Shown: piece after piece, positions 33,863-42,402 of the stretch | How the letters are laid out: every line of letters begins with the position of its first letter | Numbering within the stretch: position 1 is the first letter of the stretch | Assembly (NCBI RefSeq): GCF_018829635.1 | Contig: NZ_JAHKKG010000013.1 | Span: 186,001-250,000, forward strand | Source of the DNA: Paractinoplanes bogorensis | GTDB lineage: Bacteria; Actinomycetota; Actinomycetes; Mycobacteriales; Micromonosporaceae | Reading direction: 5' to 3' | Length of the DNA stretch: 64,000 nt | Program-made: the position numbers and the translations under genes | Notes under the pieces: model-generated | Database searches by the model: none | Told to the model about the DNA's origin: nothing | What the model saw: the letters and a program-made list of their open reading frames with translations, nothing else

Positions 33863-34741
33863 TTAAGACTCGATGGCGCGGAAGACGTCGTCCAGGCGGG
33901 TCGGGCCGGCCGAAAGGTCACGCAGTTCGACGCCGTGGTTCTCGGCCCAGCCCAGCAGCAGGGCCAGGTCCTTCTGCAGGCCGAACGTCTCGACCAGCAC
34001 GGAACCGTCCGCGCCGACGATCGCCTGCACGGGCAACGCCGGGGCCGGCCCGCCGAGCGTGAACCTGATGACCGACGGCAGCGTGCGGGTCAGTTCGGCG
34101 ACCGTGCCCTCATGGTGGAAGACACCCTGGTGCATCAGCCCGATCCGGTCGGCGCGCTGCTGCGCCTCCTCCAGGTAGTGCGTGGTCAGCACGACGGTCG
34201 AGCCGTTCTCGCGCAGCCGGTCGACCGCGTTCCACAGGTCGTCGCGGGACTGGATGTCCAGACCGGTGGTCGGCTCGTCCAGGAAGATCAGCTCGGGGGT
34301 GCCGTACACGGCCGTCGCGAAGTCGAGCCGCCGCTTCTCGCCGCCGGACAGCTGACCGACCTGGGTGCCGGCCTTGCGGGTCAGGTCGACCACGTCGATC
34401 ACCCGGTCGACGTCGTCGGTGCGCCGGGTGAGCGTCCCGATCAGGCCGACCGACTCCCGTACGGTCAGATCGGGAGAAAAGCCACTCTCCTGGAGCATGA
34501 TGCCCATCCGCGGGCGGACGGCCTTACGGTCGCCGGGACTGTGCCCGAAGACCCGTACGGTGCCCGACGTCGGCGTACGGTGACCCTCGATGGTCTCCAG
34601 GGTCGAGGTCTTGCCGGCTCCGTTGGTGCCGAGCAGCGCGTACAGCTCCCCGGGGCGGACCTCGAAGGTCAGATCCTTGACGGCGTGGAAGTCGCCGTAG
34701 GTGAGGTTGAGGTTCTCGACTTCGATCACTGGCGTGGACAT
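33863..34741 (-). CDS. ABC transporter ATP-binding protein
   Basis: A 292-residue ATPase, start ATG 34741. Walker A GTNGAGKTS near residue 43, Q-loop LQESGFSPDLTV, signature VGQLSGGEKRRLDFA, Walker B LIFLDEPTTGLD, and switch His in VVLTTHYLEEA. It pairs with the permease downstream to form a half-exporter type ABC-2 system. A GGAGGAGG stretch lies on the minus strand about 20-30 bases upstream of the ATG, too far to serve this start well. Confidence 0.95.
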   Translation of the reverse strand: MSTPVIEVENLNLTYGDFHAVKDLTFEVRPGELYALLGTNGAGKTSTLETIEGHRTPTSGTVRVFGHSPGDRKAVRPRMGIMLQESGFSPDLTVRESVGLIGTLTRRTDDVDRVIDVVDLTRKAGTQVGQLSGGEKRRLDFATAVYGTPELIFLDEPTTGLDIQSRDDLWNAVDRLRENGSTVVLTTHYLEEAQQRADRIGLMHQGVFHHEGTVAELTRTLPSVIRFTLGGPAPALPVQAIVGADGSVLVETFGLQKDLALLLGWAENHGVELRDLSAGPTRLDDVFRAIES

Positions 34742-34851
34742 GACTCGATGACACCAGCGAACACCTCCTCCCGGGCAGTGCCGCTGTGTCATCACGACAT
34801 GTGACGTGGTGTCACTGTCAGGCGGGCCGGACGACGGCGAATACTGGTGGG
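34742..34851. promoter_or_regulatory. Divergent promoter region with repeated TGTCA-type dyads
   Basis: Between the ABC ATPase and the kinase gene lie GATGACAC (34747-34754) and its complement GTGTCATC (34786-34793), and a tight dyad GTGAC-GTGGT-GTCAC (34801-34815). GTGTCA recurs at 34786 and 34809. These are plausible sites for the NarL-type regulator encoded next door to control the exporter and itself. Confidence 0.5.
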
Positions 34852-36018
34852 GTGAGAGCAAGACCGCTGCACATCACCGAGGCGACCCAGGGACGTCTGC
34901 GTCGCCTCAACCTGTACACCGCGACGCCGATGATCGTGCTCGCCGCGGTGTTCGTGGTGGCGGTCGATGTGCGCGACTGGTGGCACGTGCTCGTGCTGGC
35001 CCCCGGAGCGATCGCGACCCTGGTCGCTTTCGAGCGGTGGACGGCGAACGACATCGGCCGGGTCGCCTGGCCGTGCACGATCGTCGCGGGCGTCGTGTGG
35101 CCGCTCGGGGTGCTCGTCGTGGGCAGCCCGAACGCGTACTGGGGGGTCGCCTGCGTCGCCTCGCTGGCTCTCACGCGGTTGCCGCGCCGGCAGTACGAGG
35201 CCACGGCCGCGCTCGTCGTCTTCGTCGCCGCGGTCGGATCGCTGCGGCTGCTGATCGAGGGCAGCGACGCCCTGGTCCGGTATGTGCTCATCCCGACGAG
35301 CGTGACCGTGCTGATCATGGTGCTGTCGTTCGTGGGTGAGCGGTTCTACGCGATCATTCAGGAGCTGGAGATGTCCCGCGAGCGCGAGGCCGAGCTGGCC
35401 GTCATCCGGGAACGTGTGCGCTTCGCCGGCGATCTGCACGACATCCAGGGGCACACGTTGCACGTCGTGAAGCTGAAGGCGGCGCTCGCGTGCAAGCTCG
35501 TGCACACCGATCCGGCCCGCGCCGAGGCGGAGTTGCAGGAGATCCACGGTCTGGTGAGCGACACGATCAGACAGACCAAGGAGCTCGCGTACGCCCAGCG
35601 ACGGCTGAACCTGTCGGCCGAGCTCGAGAACGCCAAGAACCTGTTCGAGGCGGCCGGCATCCACGTACGGGTGACGCGGGAGGCGGACGCCGATGCGCGA
35701 GTGAGCGAATCGCTCGGTCAGGTGCTGCGCGAGACGACGACGAACATCCTGCGGCACGCGGAGGCCACTCAGGTGCGCATCGTGCTGTCCGCCGCGGGCA
35801 TCACCATCGTCAACGACGGCGCGGCCACCGGATCCGGCGACCCCGAGCTGCGCGGCCTCTCGGCGCTGCGCCGGCGCCTGGCCGACGACGGCGGCACGTT
35901 GACCGTGTCGCTCGAGGCCGGTCAGTTCACGACCGCCGCCGTCTTCCCGCAGGCCGGTGCACGCGCCGCACCCGTCGCAGCCGCCGCGGGGCATGTCTCC
36001 GGGGAGGGTGCGCTGTGA
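34852..36018 (+). CDS. NarL-type sensor histidine kinase (DesK-like)
   Basis: A 388-residue kinase, start GTG 34852. Five or six N-terminal helices (residues 20-165), a short coiled segment, and a HisKA_3 dimerisation domain with phospho-acceptor His in FAGDLHDIQGHTLHVVKLKA. A shortened ATPase domain follows with LRETTTNILRHAEAT as N-box. Such kinases sense membrane state or drugs and pair with LuxR-type regulators. The stop overlaps the regulator start (GTGA). It diverges from the ABC exporter genes. Confidence 0.94.
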   Translation: MRARPLHITEATQGRLRRLNLYTATPMIVLAAVFVVAVDVRDWWHVLVLAPGAIATLVAFERWTANDIGRVAWPCTIVAGVVWPLGVLVVGSPNAYWGVACVASLALTRLPRRQYEATAALVVFVAAVGSLRLLIEGSDALVRYVLIPTSVTVLIMVLSFVGERFYAIIQELEMSREREAELAVIRERVRFAGDLHDIQGHTLHVVKLKAALACKLVHTDPARAEAELQEIHGLVSDTIRQTKELAYAQRRLNLSAELENAKNLFEAAGIHVRVTREADADARVSESLGQVLRETTTNILRHAEATQVRIVLSAAGITIVNDGAATGSGDPELRGLSALRRRLADDGGTLTVSLEAGQFTTAAVFPQAGARAAPVAAAAGHVSGEGAL

Positions 36019-36617
36019 CGACGGTTGTGCTGGCCGATGACGAGGCGTTGCTGCGCAAGGCGATGGCGGCGATCCTGCCCCTCGAGGGCGACGTCGAGGT
36101 GCTCGCGGAGGCCGCGGACGGGGCCGAGGCGGTCGAGGCGACGTTGCGGCACCGGCCGGACGTGCTGGTCATCGACCTCGAGATGCCGAACGTGGACGGA
36201 CTCGGAGCCGTGGCCGCGATCCGGAAGGAACGGCCGGAACAAGTGATCCTGATGCTGACCCGGCACGCCCGTCCCGGCGTACTGCGGAAGGCTCTGAAGC
36301 TCGGTGTGCAGGGGTTCGTGAGCAAGTCGGCCGACCCGTCGCACATCGCGACCGTCATCGGCACCCTGCAGCAGGGCAAGCGGTGGATCGACCCGGACGT
36401 GTCGGCGCTCGCGGTCATCGACGACGTCCCGCTCACCGACCGGGAACTGGACGTGCTGCGGGTGACCAGCGAGGGCTACTCGGTGGCCGACATCGCCGCG
36501 CGGTTGCATCTGGCGCCCGGGACCGTCCGCAACTACCTGTCCAACGCCATGCAGAAGACGCAGACACGGACCCGCCACGAGGCGGCCCGCTATGCCCGTG
36601 AACACGACTGGTTGTGA
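36015..36617 (+). CDS. NarL/LuxR-type response regulator
   Basis: A 200-residue regulator starting with GTG at 36015. Receiver domain with LADDEALL, phospho-acceptor Asp in VIDLEMPNVDG near 55, and Lys in SKSAD. LuxR-type HTH from about 140 (LTDRELDVLRVTSEGYSVAD, LAPGTVRNYLSNAMQK). Translationally coupled to the kinase gene. Likely target is the divergent ABC exporter. Confidence 0.95.
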   Translation: MTTVVLADDEALLRKAMAAILPLEGDVEVLAEAADGAEAVEATLRHRPDVLVIDLEMPNVDGLGAVAAIRKERPEQVILMLTRHARPGVLRKALKLGVQGFVSKSADPSHIATVIGTLQQGKRWIDPDVSALAVIDDVPLTDRELDVLRVTSEGYSVADIAARLHLAPGTVRNYLSNAMQKTQTRTRHEAARYAREHDWL

Positions 36618-36672
36618 CGTATCGGCCGCCGCCTCGATCGTCCTCATCACCACCGGTGGCTGACTGACGGGG

Positions 36673-37773
36673 TCAGTCCAGGTCGCGGAAGAACTCGGTG
36701 ATGTCGGCGGCCAGCAGGTCGGGTTCCTCGTGGGCGGCGAAGTGGCCCCCGCGTGGCATGCGGGTGTAGCGCGTGACGTGGTAGGCCCGCTCGGCCCAGC
36801 TGCGCGGGAAGCGGCCGCCCAGGTCGGCCGGGAACAGAGCGACGGCGGTCGGCACCTCGACCCGCTCGACCGGTGGGACCAGGCGGTGGGCCCGCTCGTA
36901 GTAGGGGCGGAAGGACGTCGAGATGGCGTTGGTGAACCAGTAGAGCGAGGCCTGGGTCAGCAGGAAATCGTCGCTGAACCGGGTCGAGACGTCACCGCCG
37001 CAGTCGCTCCACGCCCGGTACTTCTCGAGGATCCAGGCGAGCAGGCCGGACGGTGAGTCGGACAGTCCCTGGGCGAGGGTGAGCGGGCGGGTCTGCTGCT
37101 GGTGCGAATAGCCGCGCTCCTCGACCTCCCACGCCTCCTCGGCGTCGAGATAGGCCTGCTCGTCGACGGTCAGGCTCGCGGGGTCGTAGTGCGGTGGGCG
37201 TGCCACGTCGAGCACGTGCAGGCCGGCCACCGATGCCGGGTAGGCCTGGGCGAGCCGGGCGACGTCGCCGGCGCCGATGTCGGAACCGTGGGCGCCGTAG
37301 CGGGCGAAGCCGAGCTCGTCGCTCATGAGCCGATGCCACACGTCGTGGGTGAACGGGGGCGCGCCGACGGCCGGCAGTTGGGGGGCCAGGCCATAGCCGG
37401 GCAGGGACGGGACGATGACCGTGCCGCCGTGCCCGGACGAGGACGACAGGCGCTCGGCCAGGCCGGTCAGCTCGAGGAACGTGCTGGGCCAGCCGTTGGC
37501 GAGCAGGATCGGCAGCGCGCCTTCGCGTTCGCCGTCGTAGCGGAGATAGTGGACGGTCGTGCCGTCGATCTCGGCGTAGTGGTGGGGCAGAGCGTTGATG
37601 GCGGCTTCCTGCTTGCGCCAGTCGTAGGCCGAGGCCCAGTAGCCGACCAGGCGCTTCAGCTCGTCACCGTCGGTGCCGGCCGTCCAGCCCGGGACCGGCC
37701 AGGGCGTCGCCCAACGGGTCGCACGCAGGCGGGACCGCAGGTCTTCGAGGTCTGCTCCGGAAACGTCGAGCAT
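36673..37773 (-). CDS. Epoxide hydrolase-like alpha/beta hydrolase
   Basis: A 366-residue protein. ATG 37773 is chosen over 37788 because GGGAGG lies five bases before it. The epoxide-hydrolase N-terminal region (LRATRWATPWPVPGWTAGTD) precedes an alpha/beta-hydrolase core with oxyanion block NGWPSTFLELTGL, nucleophile Asp in HGSDIGAGD, and catalytic His in PRGGHFAAHEEPD. Typically opens epoxides to diols in detoxification or catabolism. A good promoter (TTGACA-N17-TAGGTT) lies upstream inside the duplicated dyad region shared with the CGNR gene. Confidence 0.93.
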   Translation of the reverse strand: MLDVSGADLEDLRSRLRATRWATPWPVPGWTAGTDGDELKRLVGYWASAYDWRKQEAAINALPHHYAEIDGTTVHYLRYDGEREGALPILLANGWPSTFLELTGLAERLSSSSGHGGTVIVPSLPGYGLAPQLPAVGAPPFTHDVWHRLMSDELGFARYGAHGSDIGAGDVARLAQAYPASVAGLHVLDVARPPHYDPASLTVDEQAYLDAEEAWEVEERGYSHQQQTRPLTLAQGLSDSPSGLLAWILEKYRAWSDCGGDVSTRFSDDFLLTQASLYWFTNAISTSFRPYYERAHRLVPPVERVEVPTAVALFPADLGGRFPRSWAERAYHVTRYTRMPRGGHFAAHEEPDLLAADITEFFRDLD

Positions 37774-37794
37774 GCTTGCCTCCCTCATTCGTTC

Positions 37795-37860
37795 GACACC
37801 AATGAAACCTAATGCTGGTGTCGGAGGCTGTCAACACCGGCTAGTCGCTATAGTGGTGTC
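37795..37860. promoter_or_regulatory. Divergent promoter with two identical ACACC-N16-GGTGT dyads
   Basis: Dyad 1: GACACC (37795-37800) and GGTGTC (37817-37822). Dyad 2: AACACC (37833-37838) and GGTGTC (37855-37860). Both have a 16-base spacer and they are offset by 38 bp. On the minus strand TTGACA (37834-37829), a 17-base spacer and TAGGTT (37811-37806) form a promoter for the epoxide hydrolase. On the plus strand TATAGT (37849-37854) is followed 7 bases later by the GTG start at 37861, so that transcript is probably leaderless. Dyads overlap both promoters, as expected of a repressor. Confidence 0.7.
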
Positions 37861-38385
37861 GTGAGCGTGCTGCAGCTGATCGAGGAGTTCCTCAACACCG
37901 TCGACGAGCGGACGTTCAGCCGGCACGGTCAGACCCACGTCGCCGGTGACGAGCTGACGTCACCGCAGGCCCTCCGGGGCTGGATCGTGGTCAACCATCT
38001 GCCGCCCGGCGAATCCGAGCTCGGGCCGGATGATCTGGCCGCCACCGTGGAGCTGCGCTCGGCGCTGCGCCGGTCGCTGCTCGGCGACCCGGACGCCGAT
38101 GTCATCCTGGCCCTGGCCGGGCATCCGCTGCGGGTCGAGCCCGATCCGGCGGGTGGGTTGCGCATCGCCGCCCATTCGGGCCGGCCGTGGCTCAATGTGA
38201 TCGTCGAGACCGTGGCCGGGAGCGCGGCCCGCGGCGACTGGCACCGGATCAAACTCTGCGCGGCCCCGGACTGCCGGTGGGCGTTCCACGACACGTCCCG
38301 CAACGGGCGCGGCCGCTGGTGCGAGATGGAGGTCTGCGGCAACCGGCACAAGACCCGCACCTACCGCGAGCGCCACCAGACGTAG
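37861..38385 (+). CDS. CGNR zinc-finger protein (ABATE domain), probable regulator
   Basis: A 174-residue protein, start GTG 37861. An N-terminal ABATE-like domain precedes a C-terminal CGNR zinc finger with CAAPDCRWAFHDTSRNGRGR and then WCEMEVCGNRHKTRTYR: four cysteines and the CGNR signature, usually a DNA-binding module. Placed next to a duplicated dyad that covers its own promoter and that of the epoxide hydrolase, so autorepression and control of that enzyme is the simplest reading. A TATAGT box 7 bases upstream suggests a leaderless mRNA. Confidence 0.92.
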   Translation: MSVLQLIEEFLNTVDERTFSRHGQTHVAGDELTSPQALRGWIVVNHLPPGESELGPDDLAATVELRSALRRSLLGDPDADVILALAGHPLRVEPDPAGGLRIAAHSGRPWLNVIVETVAGSAARGDWHRIKLCAAPDCRWAFHDTSRNGRGRWCEMEVCGNRHKTRTYRERHQT

Positions 38386-38442
38386 GGCCTGTCACACTTG
38401 CGCGGCTCCATCCGACAGAGAGGTAACGGAGAGGAGCACACC

Positions 38443-38784
38443 ATGAAGATCGGCAGCATTTCCGGCCTCGTCTACGCCTCCAGCGACCTGGACAAGACGG
38501 CCGCGTTCTACGAGAGCCTCGGCTTCCGCGCGGGCAAGCGGAGCGACACCGAATACACCTGTTACGTCAACTGGTTCTGGCTGACCTTCTCGACCGAGGC
38601 CGCCGCCGCGGCCGGGCCGGGGGCCACGCTCTACATGAAGGTCGACAGCATCGACGAGGCCTACGGTTTCGTCGTGGCCAACGGCTTCGCGCCCCTCGAC
38701 GAGCCACATAAGGACAAGGCGGGCCGCCGGGTCTTCACGCTGCCCGACCCGGACGGCAACCTTCTCGCCTTCTTCACGAAATAG
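38443..38784 (+). CDS. VOC-family (glyoxalase/bleomycin-resistance-like) protein
   Basis: A 113-residue single VOC domain, start ATG 38443 after GAGAGGAGC. Sequence starts ISGLVYASSDLDKTAAFYES, a typical beta-alpha-beta opening, and ends in FTLPDPDGNLLAFF, the usual metal-ligand strand. Could be a dioxygenase, isomerase or binding protein; no specific function is implied. The stop is followed by decayed tandem copies of local sequence and a strong terminator. Confidence 0.92.
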   Translation: MKIGSISGLVYASSDLDKTAAFYESLGFRAGKRSDTEYTCYVNWFWLTFSTEAAAAAGPGATLYMKVDSIDEAYGFVVANGFAPLDEPHKDKAGRRVFTLPDPDGNLLAFFTK

Positions 38785-38843
38785 CCGCGCGAGAGCCACG
38801 AAGCAGCCGCGCCAGAGCCACGGAGTAGCCGCAAGAGAGCCGC
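38782..38843. repeat. Three decayed ~22-bp tandem repeats beginning at the stop codon
   Basis: AGCCGCGCGAGAGCCACGA, AGCCGCGCCAGAGCCACGG and AGCCGCAAGAGAGCCGC follow one another from 38783, 38805 and 38828. The series begins with the TAG of the VOC gene; a TAG also precedes the third copy. Confidence 0.75.
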
Positions 38844-38872
38844 TGCCCCCGGGGAGAACCGGGGGCAGCGGC
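38839..38872. terminator. Strong bidirectional hairpin terminator
   Basis: A 14-bp perfect stem GCCGCTGCCCCCGG (38839-38852) with complement at 38859-38872 and a 6-base loop, between convergent stops at 38784 and 38881. Confidence 0.88.
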
Positions 38873-38880
38873 GAAGTGGA

Positions 38881-41800
38881 TCAAGCCGGTTCGATCCAGA
38901 TGTTGCGGTAGCGCACGTTCGCGCCCGGATCGCCGTGGTCCTGCAGGCGGATGGGCAGCGGGGCCGCCGATTCCGCCGCCCCGGCGCCGGTCGGCCCGTC
39001 GATCTCGACGTTGTTGTGGACGGTCACGCCGTTCCAGACGACCGTGACCCGCGCGTTCTCGGTCTTCGTGGTGCCGTTGAAGCGCGCCGCCCGGAACGTG
39101 ATGTCGTAGGTCTGCCAGGTCTCCGGCGCCGTGCCGGCATTGGTCGACGCCGCCCGCTTCTGATAGATGGCCGCCGAGTCGTCATTGGCCAGGACCGCTT
39201 TCCCGTACGTATCGAGCACCTGCACCTCGTATCGATCCTGCAGATAGACCCCGCTGTTGGCCCGCTGCTGCCCGGTCACGTCGGCCGGCAGGTTGGGCAA
39301 CCAGAACTCCACGTGCAGCTTGAAGTCGCCGTAGGTCTGCTTGGTCCGCAGGTCACCGCCCAGCACCTCGGCCGATCCGCCGGAGACGGGCCAGGTCGGC
39401 GCGCTGCCGTCGGAGTTCTGGAAGGCGGACAGCGAGCCCCCGTTGAACAGGGTCACCCGGGACGGGCCGTTCAGGGTCCACCGCTGCTGGGCGACGTTGG
39501 CCCACTCCCAGATCTGGATCTGCGTGCCGTCGGCGCTGGCCCCGCCGGCCGCGTCGAGCACCTTGCCCGACTGCGGGTTCAGCAGCGACCCGTTGGCCTG
39601 CGGCTGCCACACCTGGGCGGCACTGCTGTTGCAGGTGTAGAGCTGCACCTTGGTGCCGTTGGCGGTTCCGCCGTTGTCGACGTCCAGGCACTTGCCGAGC
39701 ACCCGCAGCGTATCGCCCGAGCGGGTGAAGCTCTGCGCCGACGTGCCGTTGCAGGTGTGCAGCTGGATCTTCGTGCCGTTGGCCGCGCCCGCGTTGTCCA
39801 CGTCGAGGCACTTGCCCGCGATGCCGGTGATGGTCCCGGTGCCGGAGCCCGAGGAAGAAGCGGACCCGATGGTCAGGCTGTCCAGGTTGACGTGCCCGAT
39901 GTCGCCGGTGTCGACGCGATACGAGATGGTGTTGCCACCCGCTCGCAGGGCCGCCGAATCATTCAGAACCGCCCAGGTGTCCCAGTTCCCGGTGTCGGCG
40001 AGGCTGACCTGTTTGATGCGCGACCCGTTGACGTACAGGGAAATGGTCTTGGTCCCGGCTGAGGGGTTGGGACCGTTGCTGAAGCGGAGCGCCGTCGGAT
40101 AGGTGCCGGCCGTCGGGACGTTGACCGTGAACGTCGTCGCCGCACCGACCGCACCGTGACCGGCCGAGAAACCGGAGCCCGTGTAGCCCGTGTGGTCCTT
40201 GGCGAACGTCGCGGCGCCGGTCTGGCCCGACCATTCGGCCTCGACCCGGTCCGACTTGAGCGTGGTGCCGTCAGCCAGGCTGTTCAGGGTGTACCAGGCC
40301 TCGGTGCTCCACAGCGAGCTGCCCGACGTCGAGGTGAAGGGCCGCGGCGACCGTACGTGCACCACCCGTCCCGGCTTGAGTCCGGCGATCTTGACCGTCA
40401 CCTTGAGCCGGTCGGCCGACAGCGTGGCCGACGTGACCGAGAGCGTCTCCTCATCGATCTTGGGACCGCCGTAGTCGGGTGTCGGCTGGTAGCGCCACTG
40501 CTTCACCTTGTACGAGGCGGCGGTCGCGGCCGAGACGGGCTGCGTGTACTCGAACTCGAAACCGTCGGCGATCGCGCGCATGGCCTTGATGTCGAACACG
40601 CTGGTGTTGTTGGGCGTGAGCTTCTGCAGCCCGTACGTCAATTTGCCCTCTTGCCCCCAGTTGCCGCCCGCGCCGAGACCGCCCGCGTAGAGCGCCCCGT
40701 CCGGTCCCTGACTCAGCCGCAGCACGCCCATCTCGAGCCCCTGGGTCAGCCGGAACACCGCGCCCTGATACTCGCCGTTGACCTTCTCCAGGTAGGCCCG
40801 CTGGACGCCGCCGTAGGTGACGTCGCCGAAGAGCATCTGTCCCGCGTACGGGCCGGAGTTGAGCATCACCGGGGTGCTCGGGGAGTTGGCGATCTCGTTC
40901 TGCGGCAGCCACAGCACCGGGTTGGTCACCGGCTGGGTGTCGAACGGGCCGTCCGGGTTGGTGTAGTGGCCGAAGAACCGGTCCTGCTTGACCTGCACCA
41001 GCTTGGACGCGGGCAGCCAGCCGCCCTGGTTGTCGAGCACGAACACGTCGCCGTCGGGCCCGAAGTTGAGGCCGTTCGGGGTGCGCAGACCACCCGCGAT
41101 GTACTGCACGGCACCGGTCGAGCGGTTGATCTTCAGGGTGGTGCCGCGGTTGGGCGAGCCCTGCGGGTCGGTGGTCGCGCCGCCCAGGTTGATCGACACG
41201 GACAGGTTCAGATAGAAGAACCCGTCCTTGTAGAGCAGCCCGAACGCGAACTCATGGAAGTTCCCGTCGAACGGCCAGGTCGCGACCCGCCGGTACTGGT
41301 CGATCGTGCCGTCGCCGTTGGTGTCGTTGAGCTCGGTCAGCTCGTGCTTCTGGGAGACGTAGATCTTGCCGTCGACGATCTTCAGGCCCATCGGCTCACG
41401 AAGACCAGAGGCGATTTCCCGGTACGTGACCTGACTGGGCGACGTGTTGCCGGTGACCCCGCTGAGGATGTAGACCTTGCCGGTCGACGTGTCACTGCCG
41501 CCCCAGGTGCTGATCGCCAGCCGGCCGTCGGGGAACCAGTCCATGGCGCTGACCTGTGGATTGAACCCGGACGGGCGCAGGTTGGTGAGCGTGTAGCCGG
41601 GGTGCACGCCGGTCAGCGGCAACCCGTCGCCGGGCGAGTCGCCGGACGCCTCGCACTCCTTCTTACCCGGTGCGGTGACCCGGACGACGCCTGCGTCGGT
41701 GCTGAGCGCGCTGTTCGGCACCACCACGAAGGCCGACGCGCCCGGCGGACGCCACTCGAGGGTGAGCTGCTGACCGCCGTCGCGCTCGAAGTACTCGATG

Positions 41801-42222
41801 AGCAGCGCGTGGTACCCGGTCGTCAGGCTGACCGAGCCCTCCTTGGCGGTCGCCCCGTGTGCCCCGTCGTGGTCGATCACGGTCGCGTTGTCGATCTTCA
41901 GCCGGGAGCCGTCGTCGCTGGTCAGGCGGAACGCGTACGAACCGGCGGTGGTGATGTTGACGTTGCCGATCACCTCGGACTGGAAGCGGTCCTCGAGCCC
42001 GAAGTCGGCCGCGGTCGTCCAGTTGACCGTCGACATCTTCTTGTCGATGTTGGGCGTCTGGCCGGGCTTGAGCGTGCAGATCGCGTTGTTCGAGGTCTGC
42101 AGGTCGAACGTGCGCAACGTGACGCCGGGCTCCTGGGCGGGAACGTCGGCGGCGGAGGCGGGTAGGGCGGGCAACAGGCCCGCGAGCGTGAGGGTGGCGA
42201 GGAGCGCGAGCCGTGTCTTCAT
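38881..42222 (-). CDS. Large secreted multidomain carbohydrate-active protein (PA14, propeller, CBM, ricin, DUF1080)
   Basis: A 1113-residue exported protein, start ATG 42222 opening on a signal peptide (MKTRLALLATLTLAGLLPAL). Domains by rough residue: PA14 at 35-190, sorbosone-dehydrogenase-like beta-propeller at 200-560 (ISTWGGSDTSTGKVYILSG, GLRTPNGLNFGPDGDVFVLD), a CBM6/35-like module at 650-790, a ricin-type lectin at 795-910 with CLDVDN repeats and QxW motifs, and a DUF1080/3-keto-disaccharide-hydrolase domain to the end (SGVYLQDRYEVQVLDTYGK). Likely oxidises or hydrolyses a plant polysaccharide or sugar derivative outside the cell. It heads a probable regulon with the GH3 and MFS genes. 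Confidence 0.88.
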   Translation of the reverse strand: MKTRLALLATLTLAGLLPALPASAADVPAQEPGVTLRTFDLQTSNNAICTLKPGQTPNIDKKMSTVNWTTAADFGLEDRFQSEVIGNVNITTAGSYAFRLTSDDGSRLKIDNATVIDHDGAHGATAKEGSVSLTTGYHALLIEYFERDGGQQLTLEWRPPGASAFVVVPNSALSTDAGVVRVTAPGKKECEASGDSPGDGLPLTGVHPGYTLTNLRPSGFNPQVSAMDWFPDGRLAISTWGGSDTSTGKVYILSGVTGNTSPSQVTYREIASGLREPMGLKIVDGKIYVSQKHELTELNDTNGDGTIDQYRRVATWPFDGNFHEFAFGLLYKDGFFYLNLSVSINLGGATTDPQGSPNRGTTLKINRSTGAVQYIAGGLRTPNGLNFGPDGDVFVLDNQGGWLPASKLVQVKQDRFFGHYTNPDGPFDTQPVTNPVLWLPQNEIANSPSTPVMLNSGPYAGQMLFGDVTYGGVQRAYLEKVNGEYQGAVFRLTQGLEMGVLRLSQGPDGALYAGGLGAGGNWGQEGKLTYGLQKLTPNNTSVFDIKAMRAIADGFEFEYTQPVSAATAASYKVKQWRYQPTPDYGGPKIDEETLSVTSATLSADRLKVTVKIAGLKPGRVVHVRSPRPFTSTSGSSLWSTEAWYTLNSLADGTTLKSDRVEAEWSGQTGAATFAKDHTGYTGSGFSAGHGAVGAATTFTVNVPTAGTYPTALRFSNGPNPSAGTKTISLYVNGSRIKQVSLADTGNWDTWAVLNDSAALRAGGNTISYRVDTGDIGHVNLDSLTIGSASSSGSGTGTITGIAGKCLDVDNAGAANGTKIQLHTCNGTSAQSFTRSGDTLRVLGKCLDVDNGGTANGTKVQLYTCNSSAAQVWQPQANGSLLNPQSGKVLDAAGGASADGTQIQIWEWANVAQQRWTLNGPSRVTLFNGGSLSAFQNSDGSAPTWPVSGGSAEVLGGDLRTKQTYGDFKLHVEFWLPNLPADVTGQQRANSGVYLQDRYEVQVLDTYGKAVLANDDSAAIYQKRAASTNAGTAPETWQTYDITFRAARFNGTTKTENARVTVVWNGVTVHNNVEIDGPTGAGAAESAAPLPIRLQDHGDPGANVRYRNIWIEPA

Positions 42223-42402
42223 CGGACCGTCCAGGCTTCGACGTGGATCGATGGGTGACACGCACGCTAGGCCGACTTCTGTTCACACGTCCATAACTTT
42301 GGCGCGATGATTGAAAAGTCTTGTTCTCTGAGCCGAAACTATCCGGACACAAAGGACCGGACGCCCGTACGCAAGGTGCAGCGGGGCAGAGTGGGACGGC
42401 GT

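Noticed and set aside
36662..36678. GACTGAC-GGG-GTCAGTC hairpin as terminator
   Set aside because: Only a 7-bp stem overlapping the epoxide hydrolase stop codon; too weak to call.
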